Source: Heterobasidion occidentale
Taxonomy: Eukaryota; Basidiomycota; Agaricomycetes; Russulales; Bondarzewiaceae
Assembly (NCBI GenBank): GCA_039111635.1
Contig: JBCAQO010000001.1
Location: forward strand, 1,984,001 to 2,048,000
Reading direction: 5' to 3'
DNA length: 64,000 nucleotides
The position numbers and the translations under genes were made by a program. Below, in pieces: positions 55,132 to 64,000 of this stretch. Numbering within the stretch: position 1 is the stretch's first letter; each line of letters begins with the position of its first letter. The notes beneath the pieces were generated by a model. That model was not told the origin of the DNA, did no database searches, and saw only the letters and a program-made list of their open reading frames with translations.

Positions 55132-57425
55132 TCAAGCATCTTCCTCTTTGACCCGCACCTGCGAACTCTCCTCCTCCTGATCATCGTCTCTTCTCGCCGA
55201 GACCCTGTTCACCCACTCCAAAGGCGGCCACGGCTTGTGCAGCTTTGGATTGATCCATTTAAATTCATACTGAAATCTAGTTAGCCATGCGTGTCGTCAT
55301 CAGAGAATGCAAACGCACCGGGTACTCTTTCGTCGCCTTCACGCGTCGAATACCGTTCTCGTTCATATGCCACTCATAATGAGGGCTCACCATGTCGTAG
55401 AAGCATATCTGCACGCGCGAGTCGTCCAGCACCCAGCGCTTGCTTCGCATGAAGACGACCTGCTTGCGGTGCAGCGGCCGGACGTTCTCGTCGGTCAGGC
55501 GCATGAGGTCGATGGTGTACATGCAGCCGCCGACCGGACAGACCCACTTGAAATCGGTGGTCATGCGCGGTGGGCAGCCTGTCTCTGGGGGGATGAGCGC
55601 CTGGATCTCTGGGTTGAGAGGAATAAGTGAGGTTGGAATCTCTTCGTCGGACGACGCGTCTGGGGTGGAGTCTTCAGAAAAGTCCGAGTCGTAGACGCGT
55701 CGGTCGTCCATCTCTTCCGGCTCGTCGTGTTGCGGCATGGAGTCGAGTGGCTAGTTGGCGTGGCTCAGCGGCAGACGGACGGTGTGTGCTCACAGCCCTT
55801 ACCATCACTGCTCCTTTTGAGGAGGGAAAGTCGTGGCGTTTGGTTGGAGGGGCCCTGGAAGCTTTGACCTTGCTGCCTGACGCGGTGGATTGCCTGCGAG
55901 CCGAGGGTGGCTGCTTCGGTTCTGGTGGCCTATCGTCTTCGCTGGCGTAGATGGCGGGCGCCTCGTGGGTCCGAGCTTTCTTCGAGCCCTTTGGCCTCCC
56001 TCGCTTGTGCGTCGCCACAGTCGGACTCGTGACCGATGGCGAAGGGTGCGTGGACCCGGTTAGCGTGCCATCGTCGCTCCCCACATCAAGCCTCGTTTTC
56101 GGCCTGTGCGCCGCTTTGCCCTTTCTTTTCTCCGACGGCCCTCGTGTCGGTACCGCGACGGGCTCGTCGTCTTCGAAAGCGGAGCCCTCCTCATCCAGCG
56201 CCCCGTCGTAGAAGTCCCGCAGCCCCCACGGCACGGGCGGATTCGCGCGCGCGGCTCTGCGCCGCGCGACGTTGACTTTGTGGATCCATGCGCGCCACGC
56301 GTCGACGTTGATCAGCTTGCGCTGGCGCGCGCCGTACTCCTCGACGACGAACTCGACGACGGACGCGAAGAGCGAGGCGACCTCCGCGCGATGTACACGG
56401 CGCGGGTGTCGCGGGCGCTTCGTCGGGCGGCCGGGGAGGCCTGCGTCGAGGAGCTCGCGCACGTGCGGCGGGGGGCGCGCGGCGACGCCCTCGTCGGCGG
56501 TGTCGGCGGCGTCGCTATCGTAGATGAGGCGGTTCCAGCGCTTGTGCTCCGGGTAGGCGTGGCTCTTGAGGTACTGGGCGATGAACCAGTCCGGGGTGCG
56601 CTGGGCGGGCTCGGTGTCGGGGTTGTCCTTGCAGATCTTCTCCATGGTGGCGACGACTTTGTAGCGGCCGAGGTAGGAGCGGGAGAGCTCGTACGTCTCG
56701 GTGTGGAAGCCGAGGACTTCGTACATGCGGCCGCTGCGGGAGGTGACAGGGTGCATGGTGAGCGCGGGCGAGGGGGGCGGGGGGGGGGGACTCACTGGTT
56801 CTCTGTGTGCATTTGGAGCCCGTTCGGTACGAGCTTGGCTGGGGTGCAGATCTGACGGGCCTGGCGCAGCGAGAAGAGCGAGAGGACTCACAGGCGAGGT
56901 AGACGAAGGGCATGTGCTTTACGCCTTGGATGAGGACCTTTATCCGGGGCGCGCTTTGGATGGCCTTGCCCTTGTTGTTGTAGAGCACCTGGAGCTTGAA
57001 GTAGTCGCCGCGCGAGCCCGAGATGCCGTTGATCTGTGCCTCTGTCTGGCGCATCTGGAGGGCGGTGGAGATGGCGTCGATGGCCTCCGGGGTGAGCTGG
57101 GAGAGGGCATCGATGGTGAGGACGCCGCGGAAGCGGATGCGGGCGCCCTCGGGGAGGGCGGGCTTGTTCTGGAGGTAGATGGGGACTGGCCTGGCCTGTT
57201 CTGTCTCGTCGAGCCTGCAGATGGCGGGGCGGGGATGGGTGGAGTCTTGCAGAGGGGGCGAGGGGGAGCTTACCCTGTGGGACGGCCGTCGTACTCGAGG
57301 AGGACGTGGTCGAGCTGGAGGACGCGGGACTGGGTGGAGAGACACTTTGGGTCGAGGGCGTTGGCGTCGAGGAAGGGCCCAAAGGGGGTCTCCGTCAGAA
57401 GGGCGAGGACCTGGCGTGCGCTCAT
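55132..57425 (-). CDS. Uncharacterised AT-hook protein, probably nuclear
   Basis: I do not recognise the family. ATG 57425 begins MSARQVLALLTETPFGPFLD. Several exons lead to a TGA at 55132. The N-terminal half (about 56890-57420) looks folded (ARIRFRGVLTIDALSQLTPE, GDYFKLQVLYNNKGKAIQ). Then follow YEVLGFHTETYELSRSYLGR and a helix-rich WRAWIHKVNVARRRA region. A disordered stretch contains one AT-hook core, KRGRPKGSKK, which would bind AT-rich minor groove. The C-terminal exon block is acidic (SSDEEIPTSLIPL). It then has a possible metal site (WVCPVGGCMY), a basic RSKRWVLDDSRVQICFYDM segment and PHYEWHMNENGIRRVKATKE. A chromatin or transcription role is inferred only from the AT-hook and composition. 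It lies 221 bp from the divergent NIPA gene. Some joints near 55730-55800 are approximate. Confidence 0.65.
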
Positions 57426-57646
57426 CGCAGGACTCGTGCCGGACGCTCGACGCTCGACGCGGGGATGCTGCCGCCGGCTGCGCGGCCATCGCCGAACAAC
57501 GCTAGCAGCCGCTCAGCCGCCCATTCCAGTCGTGCTCCCGCCCACTCCGTCTGATACATCTCTTCTTCCTCCACTCATTTCAACTTGCTCGCTTTCCATT
57601 TCAATACAGACACACTCTCCTCCCCTTCCCCCGCTCTCCCCCCGCC
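57426..57646. promoter_or_regulatory. Short divergent promoter between the AT-hook gene and the NIPA gene
   Basis: This 221-bp stretch separates opposite start codons. Its right part is CT-rich before the NIPA start. No specific site was assigned. Confidence 0.5.
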
Positions 57647-59569
57647 ATGGGCGACGCCCACATCTCCGTCGTCGCCGGTATCATCGTCGGCCTCCTCGCG
57701 TCGTGCGTGCAGTCCCTCGGGCTCACCATCCAGCGCAAGAGTCACGTCCTCAACCAGGCCCTCCCCGACGCCCAGCAGAGGGTCGAACATCGCAGACCGT
57801 GCGTGCCTTTCTGCTTACCCACCCCTCACACCCCCTCTCACCCCGTTGCTGCCTCTCCGTCGCAGACTATGGCTCCTCGGCTTCTGTGCGTGCGCTCCCT
57901 TTTCACTTTCCATCCTGCTCTTCTCATCTTGTACATACATCAGCCATTTTCATATCCTCCAACGTGCTCGGCTCTCTCTTCCAGATCGCATCGCTCCCCG
58001 TCGTCATCCTCGCTCCGCTCGGGGCCGTGTCCCTGCTCTGGAACGCCTTCTTTGCCCGCCTCCTCCTTGGCGACGTCTTCTCGCCCTGGATGATCATCGG
58101 CACCCTCCTCATCGCAGGAGGCGCCGTCCTCATCGCCTACTTTGGCATCGTCCCCGAGCCCACACACTCGCTCGAGGACCTGCTCGTGCTCTTCCGCCGT
58201 CCCGCCTTTGTCGCGTACTTTTCGCTGCTCGCCGCCGCCGTCGTCGTCTGTTTGGCCGTCGTGAGTCTCTTTCCGTGCATATATGCGCTCGTGTTCACGA
58301 GTCGCCCGACCGCAGACGCACATCTGTGAATTCTCCTACAAGCGTCGCACAATCAGTCTCCCCCCGTCTCCCCCGCTATCTCCGCTCCTTCTTTCGACAA
58401 ATTCCTCAACAGATCTCACTACGGAACGCACGCCTCTCCTCGACCGCAAGCCGCGCGCCCTCCGCTCCTCCGCTTCGTCTTCCATAACGTCCTCCCCGCG
58501 CGGCCTGGGCTTCCCCCCCTCGCGGCCCTCGCGGACGCCGCTCTTTCTCGCGCTCTCGTACGCGTCGACCTCGGGCACCCTGTCCGGCATGTGTCTGCTT
58601 TTCGCCAAGTCAGGCGTGGAGCTGCTCCTGCTGACCATGGGGGGCTCCAACCAGTTCTGGCGCTGGCAGGCGTGGGTGCTGCTCCTGGGCCTTGTCGCGT
58701 TTGCGCTCCTGCAGCTGTGGTACCTGCACAAGGCGCTCATCCTGGCCGATCCCACGATCGTCTGCCCCCGTGTGTATATTCTCTTCGGGGTTTAGAAAAG
58801 AGCATGGCTGACGTCTCGCCGCGCAGTGGCGTTCTGCTTCTACAACCTGTCTTCGATCGTGAACGGCCTGGTGTACTTTGACCAGATCGCGCTCCTTCCC
58901 ACGTCGCATCTGCTGCTCGTGGTCACCGGCATCGCGGTCCTCCTCGCGGGTGTCTGGGTCGTCAGCTTCCACGCGGGGCCCGGCGTCGACGTGGGCGCGT
59001 GGACGGAGGAGGAGGAGGAGGCGGCGGGGGCAGCAGGCGAGGAGCTGCAAGAGGCGACGCCGGACCGGCGCGCGTCGAGTTTGACCGCGGACGCGGACGT
59101 GGAGGCGATCCCGGCGCTGATCGTGGAAGAGCCGCTCGAGATGCCGCTCTCGCCTAGGAGCGCGCGGGGGCGGCGGCGGCGGCCGACGATCGGGACGGGC
59201 CACGCGCAGGGGGCGACGGAGCACGGCGCGCTGTCGCCGCCGTCGACGGGGACGGCCGGGTTCTCGATCGGGCTGTCGCCCGTGAGCCCCGGGTTCGCGC
59301 TCGTGCCGCGGGAGCGGCGGAGGCGGGTGAGCGGGAGCGTCGGTGGGGGGAGCGGGGGTGAAGAGCGGGGTGGGGAGCGGGTGGGGCGGGGGTGGGCGGA
59401 CGTGGTGCGGCGGATGCGGGTGCGGAGGGCGGTGAGCGACGGGGGCGTGGATGCGGCTGCGGGGGACAGGGCGGAGGCGGGGCTGGACGGGGGGAGTGTG
59501 GATCACGCGAGTGCGAAGGGGCGGTGGCGATGGCTGCGGGGGTGGGCCGCGCGGGAGGACGAGCGCTAG
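57647..59569 (+). CDS. NIPA-family magnesium transporter
   Basis: Exons 57647-57798, 57866-57885 (20 nt), 57944-58260, 58316-58769 and 58827-59569 give 561 residues in frame. NIPA/DMT-type membrane helices are clear. Helix 1 is VVAGIIVGLLASCVQSLGL. IFISSNVLGSLFQIASLPVV, LAPLGAVSLLWNAFFARLLL and MIIGTLLIAGGAVLIAYFGI follow. Later helices include LFLALSYASTSGTLSGMCLL, WVLLLGLVAFALLQLWYL, FCFYNLSSIVNGLVYFDQIA and LLLVVTGIAVLLAGVWVV. A cytosolic loop sits between helices 5 and 6, and a ~200-residue acidic, then Arg/Gly-rich tail ends the protein. Animal NIPA proteins move Mg2+ at the plasma membrane and endosomes; the fungal substrate is inferred from the family. The 20-nt exon joins HRRP to LWLLGF and is required for frame. 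Confidence 0.88.
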
Positions 59570-60583
59570 AGCGTGTGCGCGCGCGCGTTGGACGCGACGT
59601 GTTTATTTTTGGTGGGAGGGACGTGTATTTATTCCATTCGGTGGTCGAGGCGCAGGACACAAGCGCGTATGTACATGCAGAATAGATAGTGTAGCTAGTA
59701 CGGAGAATTACAGCAGTCTTAATGGACTGGAGGGGGTGTGGTCGCGGATCAGGGACGTGTTGTGGTATAGTGCCAGCATGGTCGTGGATCAGGAACATGT
59801 CGCAGGCCGAACCCTGTCGAGACATGAAACGCGAGACGCGGGAGCAGGTCTAGGTCATAAATTGGAAGGAAATCGGCAGGAGGCTAGGAACGAGGTACGT
59901 GGTTTGTACGACATTGGAGGTCCCACGTTATTCGAGGACGCAGCAAGCGAGAGCTGTAAACTGGGCGGGATGTTTGTTTGCAGAGACGAGGCTGGCGTTT
60001 TTAAGCAGTCTGCTGGCCGGGATGGCCGGGAGATCGAGGAGGGTGCAGGAGTAGCAGAGGCTCTCAGTAGGCTCTCAGATGAGGTTGTTGCCTTGCCAAT
60101 ATGGCGGCGAATCGGACAGTTGGAGAGCTGCCCGGGGGAGCGGCGCGCGGGGAGAGAGGCCGCAACGGCGATCAGAGGGATTGCTGCCCAAAGGGGGACA
60201 TGGAGTGTTGGGCGGGGGCCGCATTCGCGCCGGGGGACACGCCACGACGTCGAGGGTGTGGGGCGCGATACGCGGCGAGAACGTCGAGGTGGGTGGGGGA
60301 GGGAAGGGGCTGCGTGGGAGGAGGACGCGAGGAAGGGCGCGAGAAGCGCGATCAGGGGACGGGAGTCGAAACGCGTGCCGCGGTGGGGCGTGATACTTAT
60401 ATATCTTTCACCACCACTCGGTTCGCTGGACGGGCGAGGCTGCTGGTTCTGTCACAGACAACCTCCGCCGCTCCTCCTCCCCCCCCTCTCCATTCTCCCT
60501 GGTTCCCCCCCTGTCTGCGCGCGCTGCCATTACTGCACCCGTCACTCGTTACCTCTCACCTGTCCTTTCCGTCGACCGATAAA
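59570..60583. other. Intergenic region (NIPA 3' flank / DENN gene promoter)
   Basis: About 1 kb of sequence. The right end is pyrimidine-rich (60460-60580) just before the start codon at 60584. Open frames up to 379 codons run through into the next gene and are chance. No RNA gene was seen. Confidence 0.5.
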
Positions 60584-63500
60584 ATGCTAGGCGGCCGTCG
60601 ACCCAACGGGGCCGTTCCTGTCGGTGCGAAGATCGCGTCTGACACATCTGGCACGCCCACGCCCACGTCCAAGCCCGCCTTTGCCCGCAGACCGACCGCG
60701 TTGAGCATCAGGTCCTCCGCCACCGCTCGCAGCTTCCGCTCCGTCAGCGCAGAGCCCATCCTCGAGCTCTCCCCCACCGCAGACACCCCCCGCCAGCGCG
60801 ACAGGCCCAGCGGCACCCCAGACGACTCCGCCCTCCCAGAGGAGCTCGACTACATCAACGTCTTGCCCCCGTCCCCCGCCGCCACCCAGCTCGTCCACTC
60901 CCCCTCCTCCCGCTCAGACAAGGCCTCCCGCATCCTCGGCATCCAGCACCGCCGCTCCATGGAGCCCGTCCCCGCATCCACACGCACCTCCATCGTCTCC
61001 ACCCGCTCCCTCCGCGACCCCGCGCCCCCCACCACCGCTTTCGTCCCCACCCTCCCCCTCACCTCCCTCTATGTCGTCTCTGGCCTCCCCAAGGCCCCCC
61101 ACACCTGGACCCTCGCAGACCCGGACTCTGTCCTCGGCCTCGCCCACACGGAAGGCGCCGTGAACCGCTGGTGGCGCGCGGAGGTCCTCGGCAGCACCGT
61201 CAGCCCTGGCGTCGGCGGCGGCAAGAAGAAAAGAAAGGGCAAGGAGACGGAGGTCCTCAAGGGCGCCGGCGCGCTCAGCAAACAGGAAGTCGCAAAGATG
61301 CTCTCCAAGGCGCTCAAGGTGCGCCGTTCTTTTGTCGCCTCTTCCCTCCCGTCGTCGCGCGCTAAACACGTCCCCCTCCCAGCTTTCCTTCACGCGCGAG
61401 GTCGAGATCATCGCCTCGACCCTCCAGCCCGCCTCCACCGTGCACACCTTTTCCTTCTCCCTCCCCGCGCCGTCCACCCCCCTCCACCCCTCGTCCTCCA
61501 GCGCCCTCCTCCGCTCCTCCGTCCTCTCCTCCGCATCGGAGATGCGCCCCAACTCCACCGCCGGCTCTCTCTACCCCCACGACCCGTACCTCAGCGCGCG
61601 CCCTTCCTCCGCCTTCCTCGGCCCGCCCGGTCTCTTCCCCCCCGGCACCACGTCCTCCGGAGGCGCACCGGCCGCTAACGGCTCCGGCGGGAGCGCCAAC
61701 GACGCCCCTGGCAGCACCCTCACCTACCACGGCGTGTGCCTCACCGTCTGGTCCCATGCCGACAACGAGCGCAGCGCGGCCATCCGCCGCACCCTCGAGG
61801 CAGGCCGCTCCCGCAAGGAGTCCGCCCAGAGCCTCGCGACGGCCCGCATCAAGGGCAACGCCGACCCGACCCTTCAGGCCCGCCGCAGCGCCCGCAAGAG
61901 CGCGCGAGGCCCGTGGGGCGCGAGCGGCGTCACCACAGACGTGGACACCGACCTCGACGTCGAGACCGACGGCGCCATGAGCGAGAGCGACTTTGAGGTC
62001 GCGAGCACCATCAACGGCCACAATCCCGGCGAGAGCACCCTCTTCCTGCCTGGCGATACCGTCTTTTGGCTGCCGTATGCCCTCAGTGAGTCCCCGCACG
62101 CCTCACCCGTGCAGGATCGGATCTGACGCCGCGTTTTTTGTTTTTTGTTTGTTTGCCTCCGCGCAGCGCTCGTCTCGCGTCACCCGATCTACGACCTCAT
62201 GCGCGACTATCTGACGCTGTCCTGGGCGCGCTTCTCCAAGGACGTCCAGTCGCACACGCTCCAGATCTCCAAAATCCTCTCGCACCCGGCGCCCCGCGCC
62301 GGCGATCTCATCAAGCTCGACGCCTCCGCGACCGTCAAGGCCGACGGCGGCATCGGCGCGGGCGGGCCTGACACCAGCCTCGAGGTCATCGCGCGCTTCC
62401 CCGGCGGCATGGACTTTGGCCGCGGGCTCGTGGACATCAACTTCACGATGTGGCCGCTGTTCAAGGCGCTCAACCTCGACAACATCCTCACCATCTGCGA
62501 GGTCGGCCTATCTCGCTCGCATGGGCTTGATGATTTTCGCTGATACTGATGATGATGATGATGCACGACGCAGATCGCGCTCGCGCCGACCGGCCGTATC
62601 CTGTTCTTCTCGCGCCACCCGGCCATGCTAGGAGTGCGTCTGATGTTCCCTCCGACGGGACGCGTTCCGTGTTGACGTGGTCCCTTCTTCTAGATTGCCG
62701 TCTCGACGATCCGCTATCTCGTCGAGCTGCGAGGGTGGAGCGGCATCGCGCTGCAGGCCGTGCACTCGCGCGACGCCAAAATCTACATCGACGACCCCGG
62801 CCCTTGGATCATGGGCCTCGCGACCGAGGCGCGGTACAGCGTCAGGCCCGCTCCCGAGGTCTGCATCTGTGATTTGTAAGTCCGACCTCTGCCTCTCGGA
62901 GTGTTTTTATTTATTTATTGACGCGTCGGAGGGCAGGGATATCAACTATCTGTAAGTGGACGACGCTGCGCGCTGGTTGGTTGGCTGTGGCTCACACGCC
63001 GCTCTTCTCGCTCGCAACATGTAGGAGCTGTCCTTCACCTCCGCCGGGCATAGTGTCGACGAAGCAGCAGCGTGAGAAGTACCGCCAGAAGCTTGCGGCG
63101 GCGTTCGACTCGCCCCACTATCACTCCGACCACTGCGTTCCAAGGTCAGAAGCGCCCCCCCCCCCTCCCCCCCTTCTGCCTTTGTGGCCGCATCTGACAA
63201 GTCCCGAATCCAGCGAGTTCAAAGAGGCGTTCCCCGCGGGGCGCTTCCGGCCGGTGTGCAAGATCCAGGCGAAGCGCGGCGCTTCGTCCGCGGCGGTCGC
63301 GGACACGATCAAGGCGCCCGAGTGGTGGCACTCGACGCGCGTGATCCAGGCGTTCGACGCGGTGCTGCAGGACAAGCTGAAGAAGCCGTCGCTGCTGCGG
63401 CGCATCAGCTCGTTCGGCGTCGCGCGCGGGCCGCCGCAGCTGACCGTCGCGGAGCAGCACATCCAGTCGTCGATCCGGAAGCGCGCGACCGCGTTCGTGG

Positions 63501-64000
63501 ACGCGCGGGACGACCTCGAGACGAAGATCGGGCGGCTGTCGCGCCGGCTCAACTTTTTGATGACGGAGAGCGACCTCTGGCGGGACAAGTTCGTCACGTT
63601 CGAGCAGTACGCCGAGAAGCTCAGCGTCGAGGCCAACGACCTCCGCGCGAAGATCAACAAGGAACAGCGCGAGACGAAGCGCCTCAGCGGGCTCGTCACC
63701 ATGACCGCCGCGGAGAAGCACAAGCTGCAGAGCCGTGCGTGTCTTTTCTTCTTCTCCCCTTCGCAGCACGGGAGCCCCGCCCCGCCCCGCCCGCTAACGC
63801 ACGCCCGCACAGAGCTCCGGGACACCGAGCACGCGCACCAGGATGCGATCGTTGAGCTGCAGAAGATGCGCGAGACGATGGAGACGATGGAGGCCGAGCG
63901 CGCGGAGATGGTCGCGGAGGTCGAGGCGCAGATCGAAAAGGCGCTCGCGTCGATGGCCGTCGAGGTCGACGAGTCGGACTACACCGACTCGCGCCCGGGG
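60584..64000 (+). CDS. DENN-domain protein (Rab-GEF type), 3' end beyond the window
   Basis: The start MLGGRRPNGAVPVGAKIASD opens a long disordered Ser/Pro tail. An upstream-DENN-like block follows (FVPTLPLTSLYVVSGLPKAP). The central DENN part (about 62040-62880) reads DTVFWLPYALTLVSRHPIYD, LMRDYLTLSWARFSKDVQSH, LNLDNILTICEIALAPTGRI, FFSRHPAMLGIAVSTIRYLV and GLATEARYSVRPAPEVCICD. Next come DLDINYLSCPSPPPG and a downstream region. Long coiled-coil heptads (about 63440-63960: RDDLETKIGRLSRRL, KQLRDTEHAHQDAIVELQKM-like) run to the edge of the window. DENN modules activate Rab GTPases in membrane traffic; the Rab partner is unknown. One exon, 62937-62951, is only 15 nt and encodes part of LDINYL. 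Several introns of about 50-100 nt are present. The protein is truncated at the window boundary, not by mutation. Confidence 0.83.

Noticed and set aside
59451..60590. 379-codon frame spanning the NIPA end and the following gap
   Set aside because: It overlaps the NIPA coding end out of frame and continues through purine-rich non-coding sequence; composition is Gly/Arg-rich without a domain.
1..64000. Biosynthetic gene cluster, mating-type locus or mobile element as an organising theme
   Set aside because: Gene content is unrelated housekeeping functions; there are no homeodomain or pheromone receptor genes, no backbone synthases, and no transposase, reverse transcriptase or long terminal repeats.

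Overview
The window is nuclear DNA of a filamentous basidiomycete, most likely a mushroom-forming Agaricomycete. The evidence is GC-rich sequence, densely packed intron-rich genes with introns mostly 45-75 nt long, GTGCGT/GTGAGT/GTAAGT donors, CT-rich stretches ahead of start codons, and protein sets typical of that group. No rRNA, tRNA, CRISPR array or recognisable transposon was found. Species cannot be named from the sequence alone.

Layout. 0-8 kb: a GT31-type glycosyltransferase (+), a Ser/Thr-rich single-pass membrane protein (-) and an uncharacterised protein with one C-terminal membrane helix (+). 8-16 kb: ribosomal protein uS17/RPS11, a PPZ-type protein phosphatase and DNA ligase I (all +). 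15.6-24 kb: mitochondrial pyruvate carrier subunit MPC1 (-), an uncharacterised Gln/Tyr-rich protein (+), an O-fucosyltransferase-like type II membrane protein (-) and isopentenyl-diphosphate isomerase (-). 24.6-39 kb: meiotic cohesin kleisin REC8 (-), a GRAM-domain membrane protein (-) divergent from INCENP/Sli15 (+), and a TPR-MYND protein (-) divergent from decapping enzyme DCP2 (+). 38.8-43.2 kb is a GC-rich stretch without a convincing gene. 43-51 kb: PRPP synthetase (+), an Ime2/Crk1-type kinase (+) and the complex I zinc subunit NDUFS6 (-). 51.7-64 kb: HSP104 (-), an AT-hook protein (-) divergent from a NIPA-type magnesium transporter (+), and a DENN-domain protein (+) that runs off the right edge.

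The genes are mainly housekeeping and do not form one pathway. They cover translation, mRNA decay, DNA ligation, chromosome segregation and meiosis, mitochondrial pyruvate import and complex I, isoprenoid and PRPP synthesis, protein disaggregation and glycosylation. The striking signal is splicing. Exact phase bookkeeping requires, or strongly favours, a series of micro-exons: 1 nt in PRPP synthetase, 6 nt in NDUFS6 behind a long polypyrimidine tract, 11 nt in REC8, 15 nt in the DENN gene, and 20 nt in MPC1 (twice) and NIPA. Three GC-AG introns are also proposed. Conventional gene finders would probably misannotate several of these genes. All exon coordinates are my own reading of splice sites and have not been tested against transcripts.
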